Below, piece by piece: positions 1 to 8,781 of a stretch of DNA of 64,000 nucleotides. The position numbers and the translations under genes are program-made. Source of the DNA: UBA6049 sp965662345 (lineage in GTDB: Bacteria; Bacteroidota; Bacteroidia; Flavobacteriales_G; Salibacteraceae); the NCBI GenBank assembly GCA_965662345.1, contig CBFIHE010000002.1, positions 1-64,000 of the forward strand, read 5' to 3'. Position 1 is the stretch's first letter. The number at the start of each line of letters is the position of its first letter. The notes under the pieces were generated by a model. It saw only the letters and a program-made list of their open reading frames with translations, ran no database searches and had not been told where the DNA came from.

Positions 1-1243
1 TTCAGGAGATAAGGTTGCTATATCTATCAGGCATCAAGTTGAGATAGAGCATATTCTTGAAAAGTCTAATGAATATGGTTCTTGGATAGAAACCGTAGAC
101 AATGAAGTGCCTCTCATGGGGCTGAGCGAAGACACTGCTATTCGCTTGCGGTCTGTACTTTCAGATACCAACTATGAAGACATATACATGCATTCCAAGT
201 ATGTTTTGCTGTTTTCATCTATAGGTGTGTTACTTCTACTCTTTATGGTTGGGCTAGAAGTCAGAATTGAGGATATGCTTAAACTAGGCAAAGTCTCTTT
301 TTCAGTAGCCTTTCTGGGAGTGCTATTCCCCTTCTTGTTTGGCTATCTAATTACAAAGTTTTTACTCCCCGCAGTCTCTGAACATACGGCCATATTCATT
401 GGTGCCACGCTAGCAGCAACTAGCATAGGTATTACAGCTAGAGTTTTTAAAGATGCACATGTGCTCCATTTAAAAGAAGTAAGACTCGTACTTGGAGCGG
501 CTGTAATCGATGATATATTAGGCCTCATACTATTAGCTATTGTAACTGGAATTGTCACTACTGGTAGTCTAGAGTTCTACAGTGTAGCCATCATACTCTT
601 TAAAGCCATAATCTTTCTGCTTTTCATTTACTTTCTTGAGATTAAACTACTTCGTAAGCTCATCAATGGGTTCAGCGTTATAGCGGGAAAGAAGACATTC
701 TTATATTTTCCATTTGTATTACTAATGCTTCTATCGTACACTGCAGATGCCATCGGCTTAGCAACTATAGTAGGTGCATTTTCTGCAGGGCTCGTATTGC
801 GTGAGTCTTATTTTGATGACATTAAACTAGAGCACCAAAGCATTGAAGATTTAATTAGTCCCATTGAAGGCATATTTGCCCCAGTTTTCTTTGTTATGAT
901 GGGGTTTCAAGTAGATATGGCAGCCTTTATGGAATGGGAAGTCCTATCATTGGGACTAATCATTACTGTAGTTGCCATAATTGGTAAAATGGCAGCAGGA
1001 TTCTTTATAGGCAAGGGTTACAATAAATGGCTAGTAGGTGTAGGGGTGATTCCAAGGGGTGAAGTTGGATTAATTTTCGCTAGCATTGGTAAGAGCATTG
1101 GAGTTTTAGACAGTCATTTATTTGCTGTGGTTATTGTAGTGGTTATTCTAACAACATTGGTAACTCCACCTATGTTAACTAAGATTATAGCCCGTATGAA
1201 AGAGGATGGCAATAGCGCTCTTTCCTCTCAACCAGAAGACTGA
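1..1243 (+). CDS. Cation:proton antiporter (CPA2 / Kef-NhaS type), 5' end outside window
   Basis: Integral inner-membrane Na+ or K+/H+ exchanger. The reading frame is open back to base 2, so the true start lies upstream of the window; the GTG at 107 is only the first start-like codon inside it. About ten hydrophobic helices are visible. The conserved CPA2 core is present: an ATS-x-GITARV stretch followed by GAAVIDDILGLILL, whose two adjacent Asp are the family's ion-binding/transport site. A GVGVIPRGEVGLIFA segment near the C-terminus is also typical of the family. The protein ends soon after the last helix (stop at 1241-1243), with no TrkA-N/RCK regulatory domain, which separates it from full-length KefB/KefC. 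The exported ion cannot be inferred from sequence. Confidence 0.9.
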   Translation, partial: SGDKVAISIRHQVEIEHILEKSNEYGSWIETVDNEVPLMGLSEDTAIRLRSVLSDTNYEDIYMHSKYVLLFSSIGVLLLLFMVGLEVRIEDMLKLGKVSFSVAFLGVLFPFLFGYLITKFLLPAVSEHTAIFIGATLAATSIGITARVFKDAHVLHLKEVRLVLGAAVIDDILGLILLAIVTGIVTTGSLEFYSVAIILFKAIIFLLFIYFLEIKLLRKLINGFSVIAGKKTFLYFPFVLLMLLSYTADAIGLATIVGAFSAGLVLRESYFDDIKLEHQSIEDLISPIEGIFAPVFFVMMGFQVDMAAFMEWEVLSLGLIITVVAIIGKMAAGFFIGKGYNKWLVGVGVIPRGEVGLIFASIGKSIGVLDSHLFAVVIVVVILTTLVTPPMLTKIIARMKEDGNSALSSQPED

Positions 1244-1314
1244 ATGCCTAATTGTCTTCTTGCTGACACACTTCGCGTTGATTAATCCCGTTCTTGTTAT
1301 ACCAATTCAGAACT

Positions 1315-2133
1315 ATGAAAAAGATTGTTTGGCTACTGCTGTTCACTTTTGTTTTAGCCTGTTCTAAAGATGAAGATACTGGAACCCCTGGGAATACTCA
1401 GCCCATAGATCCAGGAATAGTAGCTGATACCTTTAGTATAGGGTTTGAAAATAGGTATGAGCCTTTTGTTGGACTAATCACCAGAAATACATGCGGCATA
1501 TGCGGACAATCTGGGCATCCACTTTTTGATGGTTATCTATCAGCCACTCCTCAGGTAAATGGCGTTTCATTCAACTATGCTTCTTCTGATCCACTTTATC
1601 ACCCAGAAGCACGAGATTATGTAGACTTTGTTCAAATATCTGGAACGCCCAACTACGTTTTTAACACCCAGAATTTCTCCTCTTCACTAGACCCTTGGAA
1701 AGACGCAGTGAATCAAAGCTTGAGTAGAAGCGCTTTGGCCGCAATGGCTATGGATGGTAAAATGCTATCTCAAGACTCTGTTGATCTTACTGTTTACATA
1801 GCGCCAAATACCAACTTCAATAGCTCTGATATTCAATTGGCAATCTATGTTTTAGAGAACAATGTAATTTCTCCACAACAAGATTATGGTGCATCTCCAA
1901 CGCTTGTAGAAAATTATGTGCACAACCATGTGTATCGCGGCAGCGTATCGGGTGTTTTTGGAGAGCCAATCAATGGATTAATCAATTCCAGTGATACATT
2001 AAGCATTCAAAGAAGCTTAGCCATTCCTGCCGATGCAGATGCTCGCAACGTCTACTTCATGGCCGTACTTCTTCAAGTAAATGCTTCTGGTGAACCTACA
2101 GAAGTCATTCAGAGTCAGAGATTAAACCGTTAA
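1315..2133 (+). CDS. Omp28-related outer-membrane lipoprotein
   Basis: Start chosen at ATG 1315 because it gives a clean lipoprotein signal (MKKIVWLLLFTFVLAC, lipobox VLAC); the TTG at 1294 would add seven residues of no signal character. The mature protein has a CGIC thioredoxin-like motif followed by a phrase on making something 'HPLFDGYL', and later a VHNHVYRGSVSGVFGEPI stretch. Both are recognisable features of the Bacteroidota Omp28-related family, surface or periplasmic lipoproteins with a thioredoxin-like fold. Cellular function is unknown. It stands alone between the antiporter and the convergent cydB; the 37-nt gap to cydB has no convincing terminator. Confidence 0.75.
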   Translation: MKKIVWLLLFTFVLACSKDEDTGTPGNTQPIDPGIVADTFSIGFENRYEPFVGLITRNTCGICGQSGHPLFDGYLSATPQVNGVSFNYASSDPLYHPEARDYVDFVQISGTPNYVFNTQNFSSSLDPWKDAVNQSLSRSALAAMAMDGKMLSQDSVDLTVYIAPNTNFNSSDIQLAIYVLENNVISPQQDYGASPTLVENYVHNHVYRGSVSGVFGEPINGLINSSDTLSIQRSLAIPADADARNVYFMAVLLQVNASGEPTEVIQSQRLNR

Positions 2134-2170
2134 TTCATAGGCTACCACATGTCTGTTAGGAGACTATGAG

Positions 2171-3208
2171 CTAATAACTATGTTCATCTAACTCTACTTT
2201 TCCTTTAAACGTTAGATACACAAAGCCCGTGTAGAATAGCACCAAAGGAGCCCCTATTGCGGCAATTGTTAGCATAATTCCTAATGACCTCTCACTAGAG
2301 GCCGCATTGTAAATGGTAATATCATAAGCAGAGTCTATTGTTGACAAGAGCAATGTTGGATAGAGTTCAATAGCTACTAATACCAAGAGAAGACTCATTG
2401 TTAAGCTGGAGAAGAAAAAAGCCCGTTTAAACCTCTTTTTAGATGCCAATCTAGGAACATTCGCAATACTTAAAAAAGCCAAAACTGGCACAATAAAAAG
2501 TACTGGATTTGAAGAAAATGAATCGCTTAAGTGAGGAATATAGATGAGCGTATATAAGCTTGTGAGTGCAAAAGTCACCAAGAAAAAAATCATCGCCTTT
2601 TTCAACAGAATGGTGAGCTTAGCAAATAATCTACCTTCCGTTTTAATCAAAAGATAAATGGCTCCGTGTGTCATGAACAAAGCCAAGGTAGTTAACCCTA
2701 CCATTAGGGCGTACGGATTCAAGAACTCGAATAGCATCCCTCCTGTATATTCAAAATCTGGTCCGATTGCGATGCCTTGAAGAACGTTACCAAGAACCAC
2801 ACCTAGTAAAAATGCAAGCATTATACTGGATACGGAGTAACTAATATCCCACATTCTTCTCCACCACATCATAGGTTCTTTACTTCTGAACTCAATGGAG
2901 ACTGCTCTAAAAATGATGAATACCAAAAACAAAATAAAGGGTATATACATGGCAGAAAACAGAGAGGCATAAAGAACCGGGAAGCCGGCAAAAAGCGCGC
3001 CTCCACCAATAACTAGCCACACTTCGTTTCCATCCCAAACAGGACCAACTGCATTTAGAGCAATGCGCCTACTTTCTTCTTTTTTGAAGAAGAGGTGCCA
3101 CGCTCCCGCCCCAAAATCGAACCCATCTAAGATAGCGTATCCAGAGAATAACCCTCCTACTACTAAAAACCATAACGTAGGATAATCTAAACCCAAAAAC
3201 GTTTCCAT
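2171..3208 (-). CDS. cydB: Cytochrome bd ubiquinol oxidase subunit II
   Basis: Membrane partner of CydA in the quinol-oxidising bd-type terminal oxidase. 345 residues, about the usual length, with eight to nine hydrophobic helices. The N-terminal segment reads YPTLWFLVVGGLFSGYAILDGFDFGAG, and the WDGNEVWLV stretch follows at about residue 57; both are signature stretches of the CydB family. It starts two bases after the cydA stop on the minus strand, so the two are translated from one message. No small CydX-like ORF is evident after the stop before the convergent Omp28-type gene. Confidence 0.97.
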   Translation of the reverse strand: METFLGLDYPTLWFLVVGGLFSGYAILDGFDFGAGAWHLFFKKEESRRIALNAVGPVWDGNEVWLVIGGGALFAGFPVLYASLFSAMYIPFILFLVFIIFRAVSIEFRSKEPMMWWRRMWDISYSVSSIMLAFLLGVVLGNVLQGIAIGPDFEYTGGMLFEFLNPYALMVGLTTLALFMTHGAIYLLIKTEGRLFAKLTILLKKAMIFFLVTFALTSLYTLIYIPHLSDSFSSNPVLFIVPVLAFLSIANVPRLASKKRFKRAFFFSSLTMSLLLVLVAIELYPTLLLSTIDSAYDITIYNAASSERSLGIMLTIAAIGAPLVLFYTGFVYLTFKGKVELDEHSY

Positions 3209-3210
3209 AT

Positions 3211-4593
3211 CTAATTATTTTCAGGAATTAAGTTCACCATATCTCTTTGTAGTTGACGCTGTTCATCATCGGGAACATTTCCTGGTCCGTGCTTAATTTT
3301 TTTATTCAGCAAGTAGATAAATAGTCCAAACAAAATGCTGTAAATGGTGAAAAAGAGAATGAGTGAAAAAAGAACTTGGTTCGCTTGAACTGCCTTAGAC
3401 AAAGCATTTGAGGTTCTCAACAGACCATATACTACCCAAGGTTGCCTACCCATTTCTGCAGCAAACCAGCCTACTTGATTAGCAATCTGTGGCAGAAAGA
3501 CAGCCCAAGCAAATAGCGTAAGCAACCACCTCTGTTTAAATAGAGTTCCACGCCATAGAAAAAACGACCCCAATAATGTGAGTCCAATCAATGCCATACC
3601 TATAGCAACCATGATATGATAAAACTGAAAGACGGCATTCACTTGCCCAGGAATCTCATCTTCTGGAAATGCATCCAAACCAGTAACTGGTTCTTCAAAG
3701 TCTTGATGAAGTAAAAAAGATAATCCACCAGGTAATCCAATCCCCGTAACTTCCTTTGTTTCTTCATTGACCCATCCAAATAGGTATAAATCCGCAGGAG
3801 CACTTGCTTTGTAATGTCCTTCCAAAGCAGCCAATTTCGCAGGTTGGTTTACGGCAACTCCATCGGCACTATGATGCCCTGTGAATAACTGACCCAACGA
3901 GAAAACGGTGGCAACCAACAATGCTATTCTAAATGCCTTTTTGGAAACCTCTACGTGCTTGTTTCTTAATAGATAATATGCATGAACACTTAACACCAAA
4001 AACGCTCCAGCCAGAAATGCACCTAGCCAAACATGTGTTAACCGATCTACACTACTTGGGTTGAATACCATTGCCCAGAAATCTGTTATCTCAGCCCGTG
4101 CATTTAACCCTTCACCCACTATGTGAAAACCAGCAGGAGTTTGCTGCCAACTATTGGCCACTACAATCCAAACAGCCGAAAACATTGACCCAAAGAATAC
4201 TCCAATGGTGCTTACTAGATGCACCCAGGGCTTTACCCTATTCCATCCGAACAATAAAATTCCCAAAAAGCCACTCTCCAATGCAAAAGCAAAAATACCC
4301 TCAGCCGCTAGGGCACTTCCAAAAACATCTCCAACAAACCTTGAGTAAGTGGCCCAATTAGTGCCAAACTCAAACTCCATTACTATACCTGTTGCAACAC
4401 CTATACCAAAGGTGAGTGCAAAGATCTTGGTCCAGAAACGAGCTAGTATCTCGTATTCCTTATTTTTAGTTCTGAGGTAAATGCTTTCAAAAATGACCAT
4501 CAATAGGCCTATTCCGATGCTAAGGGGTGGGTATATGTAGTGAAATGCAACAGTAAACGCGAATTGTATTCGCGCTAAAATTTCTACGTCCAT
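3211..4593 (-). CDS. cydA: Cytochrome bd ubiquinol oxidase subunit I
   Basis: Haem-bearing subunit (b558, b595, d) of the bd oxidase, which reduces O2 to water with quinol electrons in the inner membrane. 460 residues. The N-terminus MDVEILARIQFAFTVAFHYI carries the conserved haem-ligand His (H18). GTNWATYSRFVGDVFGSALAAEGIFAFALES contains the conserved acidic residues of TM3, and GRQPWVVYGLLRT is the other signature. The Q-loop region is present and short, as in most non-enterobacterial CydA. The gene is preceded by sqr in the same direction, but a terminator (4763-4795) lies between them. The 189-nt leader holds a 15-bp inverted repeat and a 21-bp near-palindrome, so cydAB probably has its own regulated promoter. 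Confidence 0.97.
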   Translation of the reverse strand: MDVEILARIQFAFTVAFHYIYPPLSIGIGLLMVIFESIYLRTKNKEYEILARFWTKIFALTFGIGVATGIVMEFEFGTNWATYSRFVGDVFGSALAAEGIFAFALESGFLGILLFGWNRVKPWVHLVSTIGVFFGSMFSAVWIVVANSWQQTPAGFHIVGEGLNARAEITDFWAMVFNPSSVDRLTHVWLGAFLAGAFLVLSVHAYYLLRNKHVEVSKKAFRIALLVATVFSLGQLFTGHHSADGVAVNQPAKLAALEGHYKASAPADLYLFGWVNEETKEVTGIGLPGGLSFLLHQDFEEPVTGLDAFPEDEIPGQVNAVFQFYHIMVAIGMALIGLTLLGSFFLWRGTLFKQRWLLTLFAWAVFLPQIANQVGWFAAEMGRQPWVVYGLLRTSNALSKAVQANQVLFSLILFFTIYSILFGLFIYLLNKKIKHGPGNVPDDEQRQLQRDMVNLIPENN

Positions 4594-4598
4594 GAATA

Positions 4599-4663
4599 TT
4601 GAATATTAGTTGAATGATTGAATAGTTAATAGGTCATGTAGGGATCTATCAACTAATATTCAA
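4599..4663 (-). promoter_or_regulatory. Inverted repeat in the cydA leader
   Basis: TTGAATATTAGTTGA at 4599-4613 is the exact reverse complement of TCAACTAATATTCAA at 4649-4663, a perfect 15-bp inverted repeat with a 35-nt loop. The inner arm ends five bases before the cydA ATG (4591-4593). If transcribed, the cydA mRNA would carry this hairpin directly before its start codon. It could act on translation or be a paired protein-binding site. Its function is inference. Confidence 0.6.
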
Positions 4664-4696
4664 GAGGAGTTACGCTCAGCCAATACAACATGGTTC

Positions 4697-4717
4697 TTAT
4701 CGTGGTTACCATGACAA
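4697..4717. promoter_or_regulatory. 21-bp near-palindrome upstream of cydA (candidate operator)
   Basis: Half sites TTATCGTGGT and ACCATGACAA flank a central T; 8 of 10 base pairs of the dyad match. It is centred 114 nt before the cydA start and lies after the sqr terminator, where a repressor or activator of cydAB would bind. The cognate regulator is not in the window. I cannot assign it to a known family with confidence. Confidence 0.45.
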
Positions 4718-4762
4718 AAGCCTGATAAAAAATTGTGCCGATGCATTTTTTCTGTTAGGTAT

Positions 4763-4795
4763 AAAAACAGGAAAAGGCCCTGTTAGGCCTTTCCT
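4763..4795 (-). terminator. Intrinsic terminator of sqr
   Basis: On the minus strand, AGGAAAGGCC (4795-4786), loop, then GGCCTTTTCCT (4779-4769, one bulged base), followed by GTTTTTAT. The sqr stop codon (4783-4785) lies in the loop. Confidence 0.75.
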
Positions 4796-6060
4796 CTCAA
4801 CATAAAGTCCCAATACATTTTGGGTAGTCCGTACTTTTTGAGTAACCACATGCTCCATTGTTCTTTGGTAGTATCAAAGAAGGTTGAAAGCAATGGATCG
4901 CTCATTCTTTTATTCTCATAACCGAACTCAGCAAGAACCATTTTACCATATCCTGTTACTAGTGGGCAGGAGCTATATCCTGTGTAAGCATCACTAAGTT
5001 TTGATTCGTTATTCATCACATGAAAGAGGTTCTCAACCACAACGGGAGCCTGCTTTCTAATTGCTGCTCCTGTTTTTGCCGTAGGTAGAGCCGCTGAGTC
5101 TCCCAAACCGAAAACATTAGCATAATCAGGACTCTGAAGTGTGTTGATGTCTACGTTCATCCACCCTTTATTAGGTCCGTCTTGGTAAGCCAATTTGGTC
5201 TTCTTCAAGAAATCGGGTGCAGATTGCGGAGGAGGCGTATGCAAGAAATCATATTTAATGGCCATGGTTGCATCACCAACAATCTCTTCACCAATTTTTC
5301 CTTCATCATCATTCACGCTAATACACTGGCTGTCATCTGTAGCCGTTAAGCGGTAATAAGCCTTTTTCTCTTTGTGATCTATTCGTTCAAGCTTGTGAAA
5401 GTATTTCAGAATAATTCTGTGCCTGTGTACTACTTCCATCAATGTATTTGCAAACTCTTTAACTCCAAATATCACCGAACCAGGAGTTGCAAAAACAATA
5501 TTTGTTTTGTCTTTCACACCAGACTTATCAAAATGCTCTGCTGCCAAATACATGATTTTTTGAGGAGCTCCTCCACACTTAATTGGTGTTGCGGGTTGCG
5601 TAAATAAAGCTGTTCCTCCTTTGAATTCTTGAAGGGCTTTCCATGTTTTTTCTGGATCGGTGTAGTTTGACACCACTGTAGGGTCTGTTTCCAAGGCCTC
5701 TTTCAAACCAGGAAGTGCATCAATATCCAATTGGATTCCAGGAGCCACTACCAAGTATTCGTAACCCACTTCTTCTCCACTCTGCAACACTACCTTATTC
5801 TCATCAGGCTGGATGTCTGAAGCATACTCTTTAATCCAGTTGACACCTGAAGGCATTAAGCTTGCTTCTGAACGAAAGGTCTTTTGCATGTCAAAAGTTC
5901 CTGCTCCAACCAAAGTCCAAGCTGGTTGATACGCATGTTTTTCAGAAGGCTCTATTATTGCTATATCTAGCTTACTATCTTTGCGGAGCAGTTGGGCAGC
6001 TACTGTGATGCCGCCTGTACCGCCACCAATAATTACGATTTGATGTGACTTCATATCCAA
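4783..6060 (-). CDS. sqr: Sulfide:quinone oxidoreductase (FAD-dependent)
   Basis: Peripheral membrane flavoprotein that oxidises sulfide to sulfane sulfur and passes electrons to the quinone pool. 425 residues. The FAD Rossmann motif IIGGGTGG is at residues 10-17. Cys162 in KCGGAPQK and Cys365 in YSSCPLVTGYGK match the two redox Cys of the type II (mitochondrial SQOR-like) group. GLGDSAALPTAKTGAAIRKQAP is the second FAD-contact region, and the C-terminal segment has the usual amphipathic, Trp-rich character for membrane docking. It lies upstream of cydAB in the same direction; bd oxidases are known to be relatively insensitive to sulfide, so a shared role in sulfide-fed respiration is plausible. 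NADH dehydrogenase II is the main alternative, but the two Cys argue against it. Confidence 0.88.
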   Translation of the reverse strand: MDMKSHQIVIIGGGTGGITVAAQLLRKDSKLDIAIIEPSEKHAYQPAWTLVGAGTFDMQKTFRSEASLMPSGVNWIKEYASDIQPDENKVVLQSGEEVGYEYLVVAPGIQLDIDALPGLKEALETDPTVVSNYTDPEKTWKALQEFKGGTALFTQPATPIKCGGAPQKIMYLAAEHFDKSGVKDKTNIVFATPGSVIFGVKEFANTLMEVVHRHRIILKYFHKLERIDHKEKKAYYRLTATDDSQCISVNDDEGKIGEEIVGDATMAIKYDFLHTPPPQSAPDFLKKTKLAYQDGPNKGWMNVDINTLQSPDYANVFGLGDSAALPTAKTGAAIRKQAPVVVENLFHVMNNESKLSDAYTGYSSCPLVTGYGKMVLAEFGYENKRMSDPLLSTFFDTTKEQWSMWLLKKYGLPKMYWDFMLRGKA

Positions 6061-6114
6061 TTGATTATTATAGAATAGGAAGAACGAATCTAATGCTGAA
6101 CAATGATATTGCAG

Positions 6115-6128
6115 GTGACAAATGTCAC
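6115..6128. promoter_or_regulatory. GTGACA-AA-TGTCAC dyad between sqr and the M3 peptidase gene
   Basis: Perfect inverted repeat with 6-bp arms; equivalently GTGA-N6-TCAC, the core of Crp/Fnr-family operators. It lies in the 107-nt divergent region, 55 nt upstream of the sqr start. Binding by a Crp/Fnr regulator is inference. Confidence 0.45.
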
Positions 6129-6167
6129 TTCAACACTAAGTGAACTAATTTGGAAAGTTTCTAAACA

Positions 6168-8204
6168 ATGGCAAATAACCCTTTACTCCACACCTTTAAT
6201 ACCCCTTTTGAGTCTGTTCCTTTTGGAGCTATCAAACAAGAAGACTTTACAGAAGCGTTTCCCCTTCTGCTAGAGGAAGCAAGAGAAGAAATAAATGCAA
6301 TCGCTTCCAACTCAGAAAAACCATCATTCGCCAATACCATTGTAGCCTTAGAGTTCGCAGGTATGAAATTAGGGCGTGCATCAGAAATTTTCTTCAATTT
6401 AAACTCTGCTGAAACCTCAGATGAGATACAGGCCTATGCGCAAAAGTTATCTCCAGAACTCACCGCATTTTCCAATGACATTGTCTTAAACGATAGGCTT
6501 TTTGATAGGGTAAAGAAAGTATATGATACTCGGCACGACCTCCAACTTTCTATAGAGGACCAAACACTATTGAAGAAAACTTATTTGAGATTTACTCGAA
6601 ATGGGAGTTTGTTACCAGATAATAAGCGCCAACGACTTAGAGATATAGATAAAGAACTGGCTGGTTTATCGCTAACATTTGGTGAGAATATACTCAAGGA
6701 GACCAATGCCTACGAACTTCATCTCACTGATGAGGAAGACCTGAAAGGAATTCCAGATAGTAATAGAGAAGCAGCAATAGCAGAAGCACAAGAAAGAGGT
6801 AAAGAAGGTTGGGTCTTCACACTTCAATACCCTAGTTACGTGCCTTTTATGACCTACGCATCTAATCGGGAGTTAAGGAAAGATCTTTACACGGCATTTG
6901 GCAGCAGAGGCTTTGGCAATAACGAGTTTAATAATGAGAAGAACGTTGTAGCTATTGCTAACCTAAGACTTGAGCGAGCTAAACTACTTGGCTATGATTC
7001 TCATGCACATTACATATTAGAGCAGCGTATGGCAAGCTCTGTAAATCGCGTTGAGGGTTTTTTGAAAAGTCTCTTGAAAAGTGCCCTTTCAGCAGCAAAA
7101 CGTGATGTTAAGGAAGTGGAATCATTGGCCAAAGAAGATGGCATTACCGATTTTGCAAAGTATGATTTTGGCTACTACTCAGAAAAACTTAAGCAACAGA
7201 AGTATGCCCTTGATGATGAGATGCTCAAACCCTATTTCCCATTAGACTCTGTTGTTCAGGGTGTGTTTGAAACCGCAAAAAGGCTATTTGGCTTACATTT
7301 CTCTAAGCGTACAAATATTGATACCTACCACGAAGATGTTAGCGTTTATGAAGTGACCAACAATGAAGGAAAGCATGTGGGCTTATTCTATGCAGACTTC
7401 TTCCCAAGAAAAGGAAAACGTGCTGGTGCTTGGATGACATCTTACAGAAGTCAACACATAAAGAACGGAAAGGAATACAAGCCACATGTATCCATCGTTT
7501 GTAACTTCTCTAAACCTGGAAAAAATACCCCAGGACTCCTTACCTTTAATGAAGTAACCACCCTATTTCATGAATTTGGACATGCACTACATGGCATCTT
7601 GGCCAAAGGTTCTTATCCTTCTATTACTGGTACGAGCGTATTTTGGGATTTTGTTGAATTACCTTCTCAAATTTTAGAAAACTGGTGTTATGAGAAAGAG
7701 TGCCTACAACTATTTGCCAAACACTACGAAACGGATGAGTTAATCCCAGAGGAACTCATAGAAAAGATTAAAGCAGCCGCTACTTTCATGGAGGGTAACC
7801 AAACGGCACGCCAGCTTTCTTTTGGTTTGCTAGATATGGGTTGGCATTCTTTAACAGAACCAATTGAACCTGATGTAGATACCTTTGAAAAAGCAGTAAT
7901 GAGCGAAGCAGAAATAATGCCTTCATTACCTGGCACAAACATGAGCACTGCATTCTCTCATATTTTTCAAGGTGGATACTCAGCAGGGTACTACAGCTAC
8001 AAGTGGGCCGAAGTTTTAGATGCAGATGCATTTGAGCTGTTTAAACAAAACGGAGTATTTGATCAAGATACAGCAGACGCATTCAGAACAAATATTCTTG
8101 AACCAGGTGGCACCGAGCATCCGTTAGAACTCTATAAAAGATTTAGGGGGCATGAGCCTAACGTAAATGCACTTCTAAAGAGAGCAGGACTCGTTGAAGA
8201 ATGA
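6168..8204 (+). CDS. M3 family metallopeptidase (oligopeptidase A / dipeptidyl carboxypeptidase type)
   Basis: Zinc peptidase that degrades short peptides, probably cytoplasmic or periplasmic. 678 residues, the normal length of the family. No signal peptide is seen at MANNPLLHTFNTPFESVPF, the N-terminal pattern of Dcp/PrlC-like enzymes. The zinc site HEFGH is at residues 468-472, followed by the downstream Glu in SVFWDFVELPSQILENW. Start ATG 6168 leaves a divergent region shared with sqr. The next ORF overlaps its stop codon (ATGA), so the two are translationally coupled. Whether it cleaves dipeptides from the C-terminus (Dcp) or acts as an endopeptidase (PrlC) is not resolvable here. Confidence 0.93.
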   Translation: MANNPLLHTFNTPFESVPFGAIKQEDFTEAFPLLLEEAREEINAIASNSEKPSFANTIVALEFAGMKLGRASEIFFNLNSAETSDEIQAYAQKLSPELTAFSNDIVLNDRLFDRVKKVYDTRHDLQLSIEDQTLLKKTYLRFTRNGSLLPDNKRQRLRDIDKELAGLSLTFGENILKETNAYELHLTDEEDLKGIPDSNREAAIAEAQERGKEGWVFTLQYPSYVPFMTYASNRELRKDLYTAFGSRGFGNNEFNNEKNVVAIANLRLERAKLLGYDSHAHYILEQRMASSVNRVEGFLKSLLKSALSAAKRDVKEVESLAKEDGITDFAKYDFGYYSEKLKQQKYALDDEMLKPYFPLDSVVQGVFETAKRLFGLHFSKRTNIDTYHEDVSVYEVTNNEGKHVGLFYADFFPRKGKRAGAWMTSYRSQHIKNGKEYKPHVSIVCNFSKPGKNTPGLLTFNEVTTLFHEFGHALHGILAKGSYPSITGTSVFWDFVELPSQILENWCYEKECLQLFAKHYETDELIPEELIEKIKAAATFMEGNQTARQLSFGLLDMGWHSLTEPIEPDVDTFEKAVMSEAEIMPSLPGTNMSTAFSHIFQGGYSAGYYSYKWAEVLDADAFELFKQNGVFDQDTADAFRTNILEPGGTEHPLELYKRFRGHEPNVNALLKRAGLVEE

Positions 8205-8746
8205 GGTTAAATGTAGCCATATCGCTCATTACTCTCCTTCTATTCTCACTATTTGGAAGTACGTTGATTTACCATTGGGAGAAAGGCAAAATTCGCCAAA
8301 CTATTAAGACCAAACTTAAAGAAGGTGTTCCAAGCAACGAGCTACACGCATTCTCTTATTCAAAAGTAGATTGGAAGGAAATAGAGAAAAAAGAGGGTGG
8401 TAAAGAAATCATAATTAATGATGAGTATTATGATGTTGTAAGGAAAACAATTACTCCAGATAGTATTCATATTCAAGCCATTCATGATAAAGAAGAGAAA
8501 ATACTATTTGCTAAACTTGAACAGGAAATAGCCGCTCAATGGCAGACAATACCAAGAAAGAACAGCCCTACCAAGCTAATCTCAGAATTCTTCAAAATAT
8601 CTTGCCTGCCCATAAAACAGGGTATTTCTCTTTATCTCTTCTCTTCATCAATCAACCACTACACTCCTTGCATAGAACAATACAGTTTCACGCTTTACAC
8701 ATTGATTGATAAACCACCATCTATGGGTTTAACCGCACTAGGTTAA
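8201..8746 (+). CDS. Small membrane-anchored protein coupled to a TonB receptor gene
   Basis: 181 residues, not recognised as a named family. One hydrophobic segment at residues 7-25 (AISLITLLLFSLFGSTLIY) acts as a signal peptide or anchor, followed by a charged region with EIIINDEYYDVVRKTI and a C-terminal half rich in Ser/Tyr ending near IDKPPS. It starts within the stop of the M3 peptidase gene (ATGA overlap) and ends 35 nt before the TonB-dependent receptor gene. Small single-pass proteins of this general plan often precede TonB receptor genes in Bacteroidota. A periplasmic accessory role for that receptor is inference. Confidence 0.7.
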   Translation: MRLNVAISLITLLLFSLFGSTLIYHWEKGKIRQTIKTKLKEGVPSNELHAFSYSKVDWKEIEKKEGGKEIIINDEYYDVVRKTITPDSIHIQAIHDKEEKILFAKLEQEIAAQWQTIPRKNSPTKLISEFFKISCLPIKQGISLYLFSSSINHYTPCIEQYSFTLYTLIDKPPSMGLTALG

Positions 8747-8781
8747 CCACTCATAATTATTTATTAATCAAAAATTTAAGC

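Noticed and set aside
1230..1265. Terminator for the antiporter gene
   Set aside because: AGAAGAC...GTCTTCT has 7 bp, a 13-nt loop and no T-run; not convincing.
2134..2170. Hairpin between the Omp28-like gene and cydB
   Set aside because: TCATAG...CTATGA is only 6 bp with a loop over 20 nt and no T-run.
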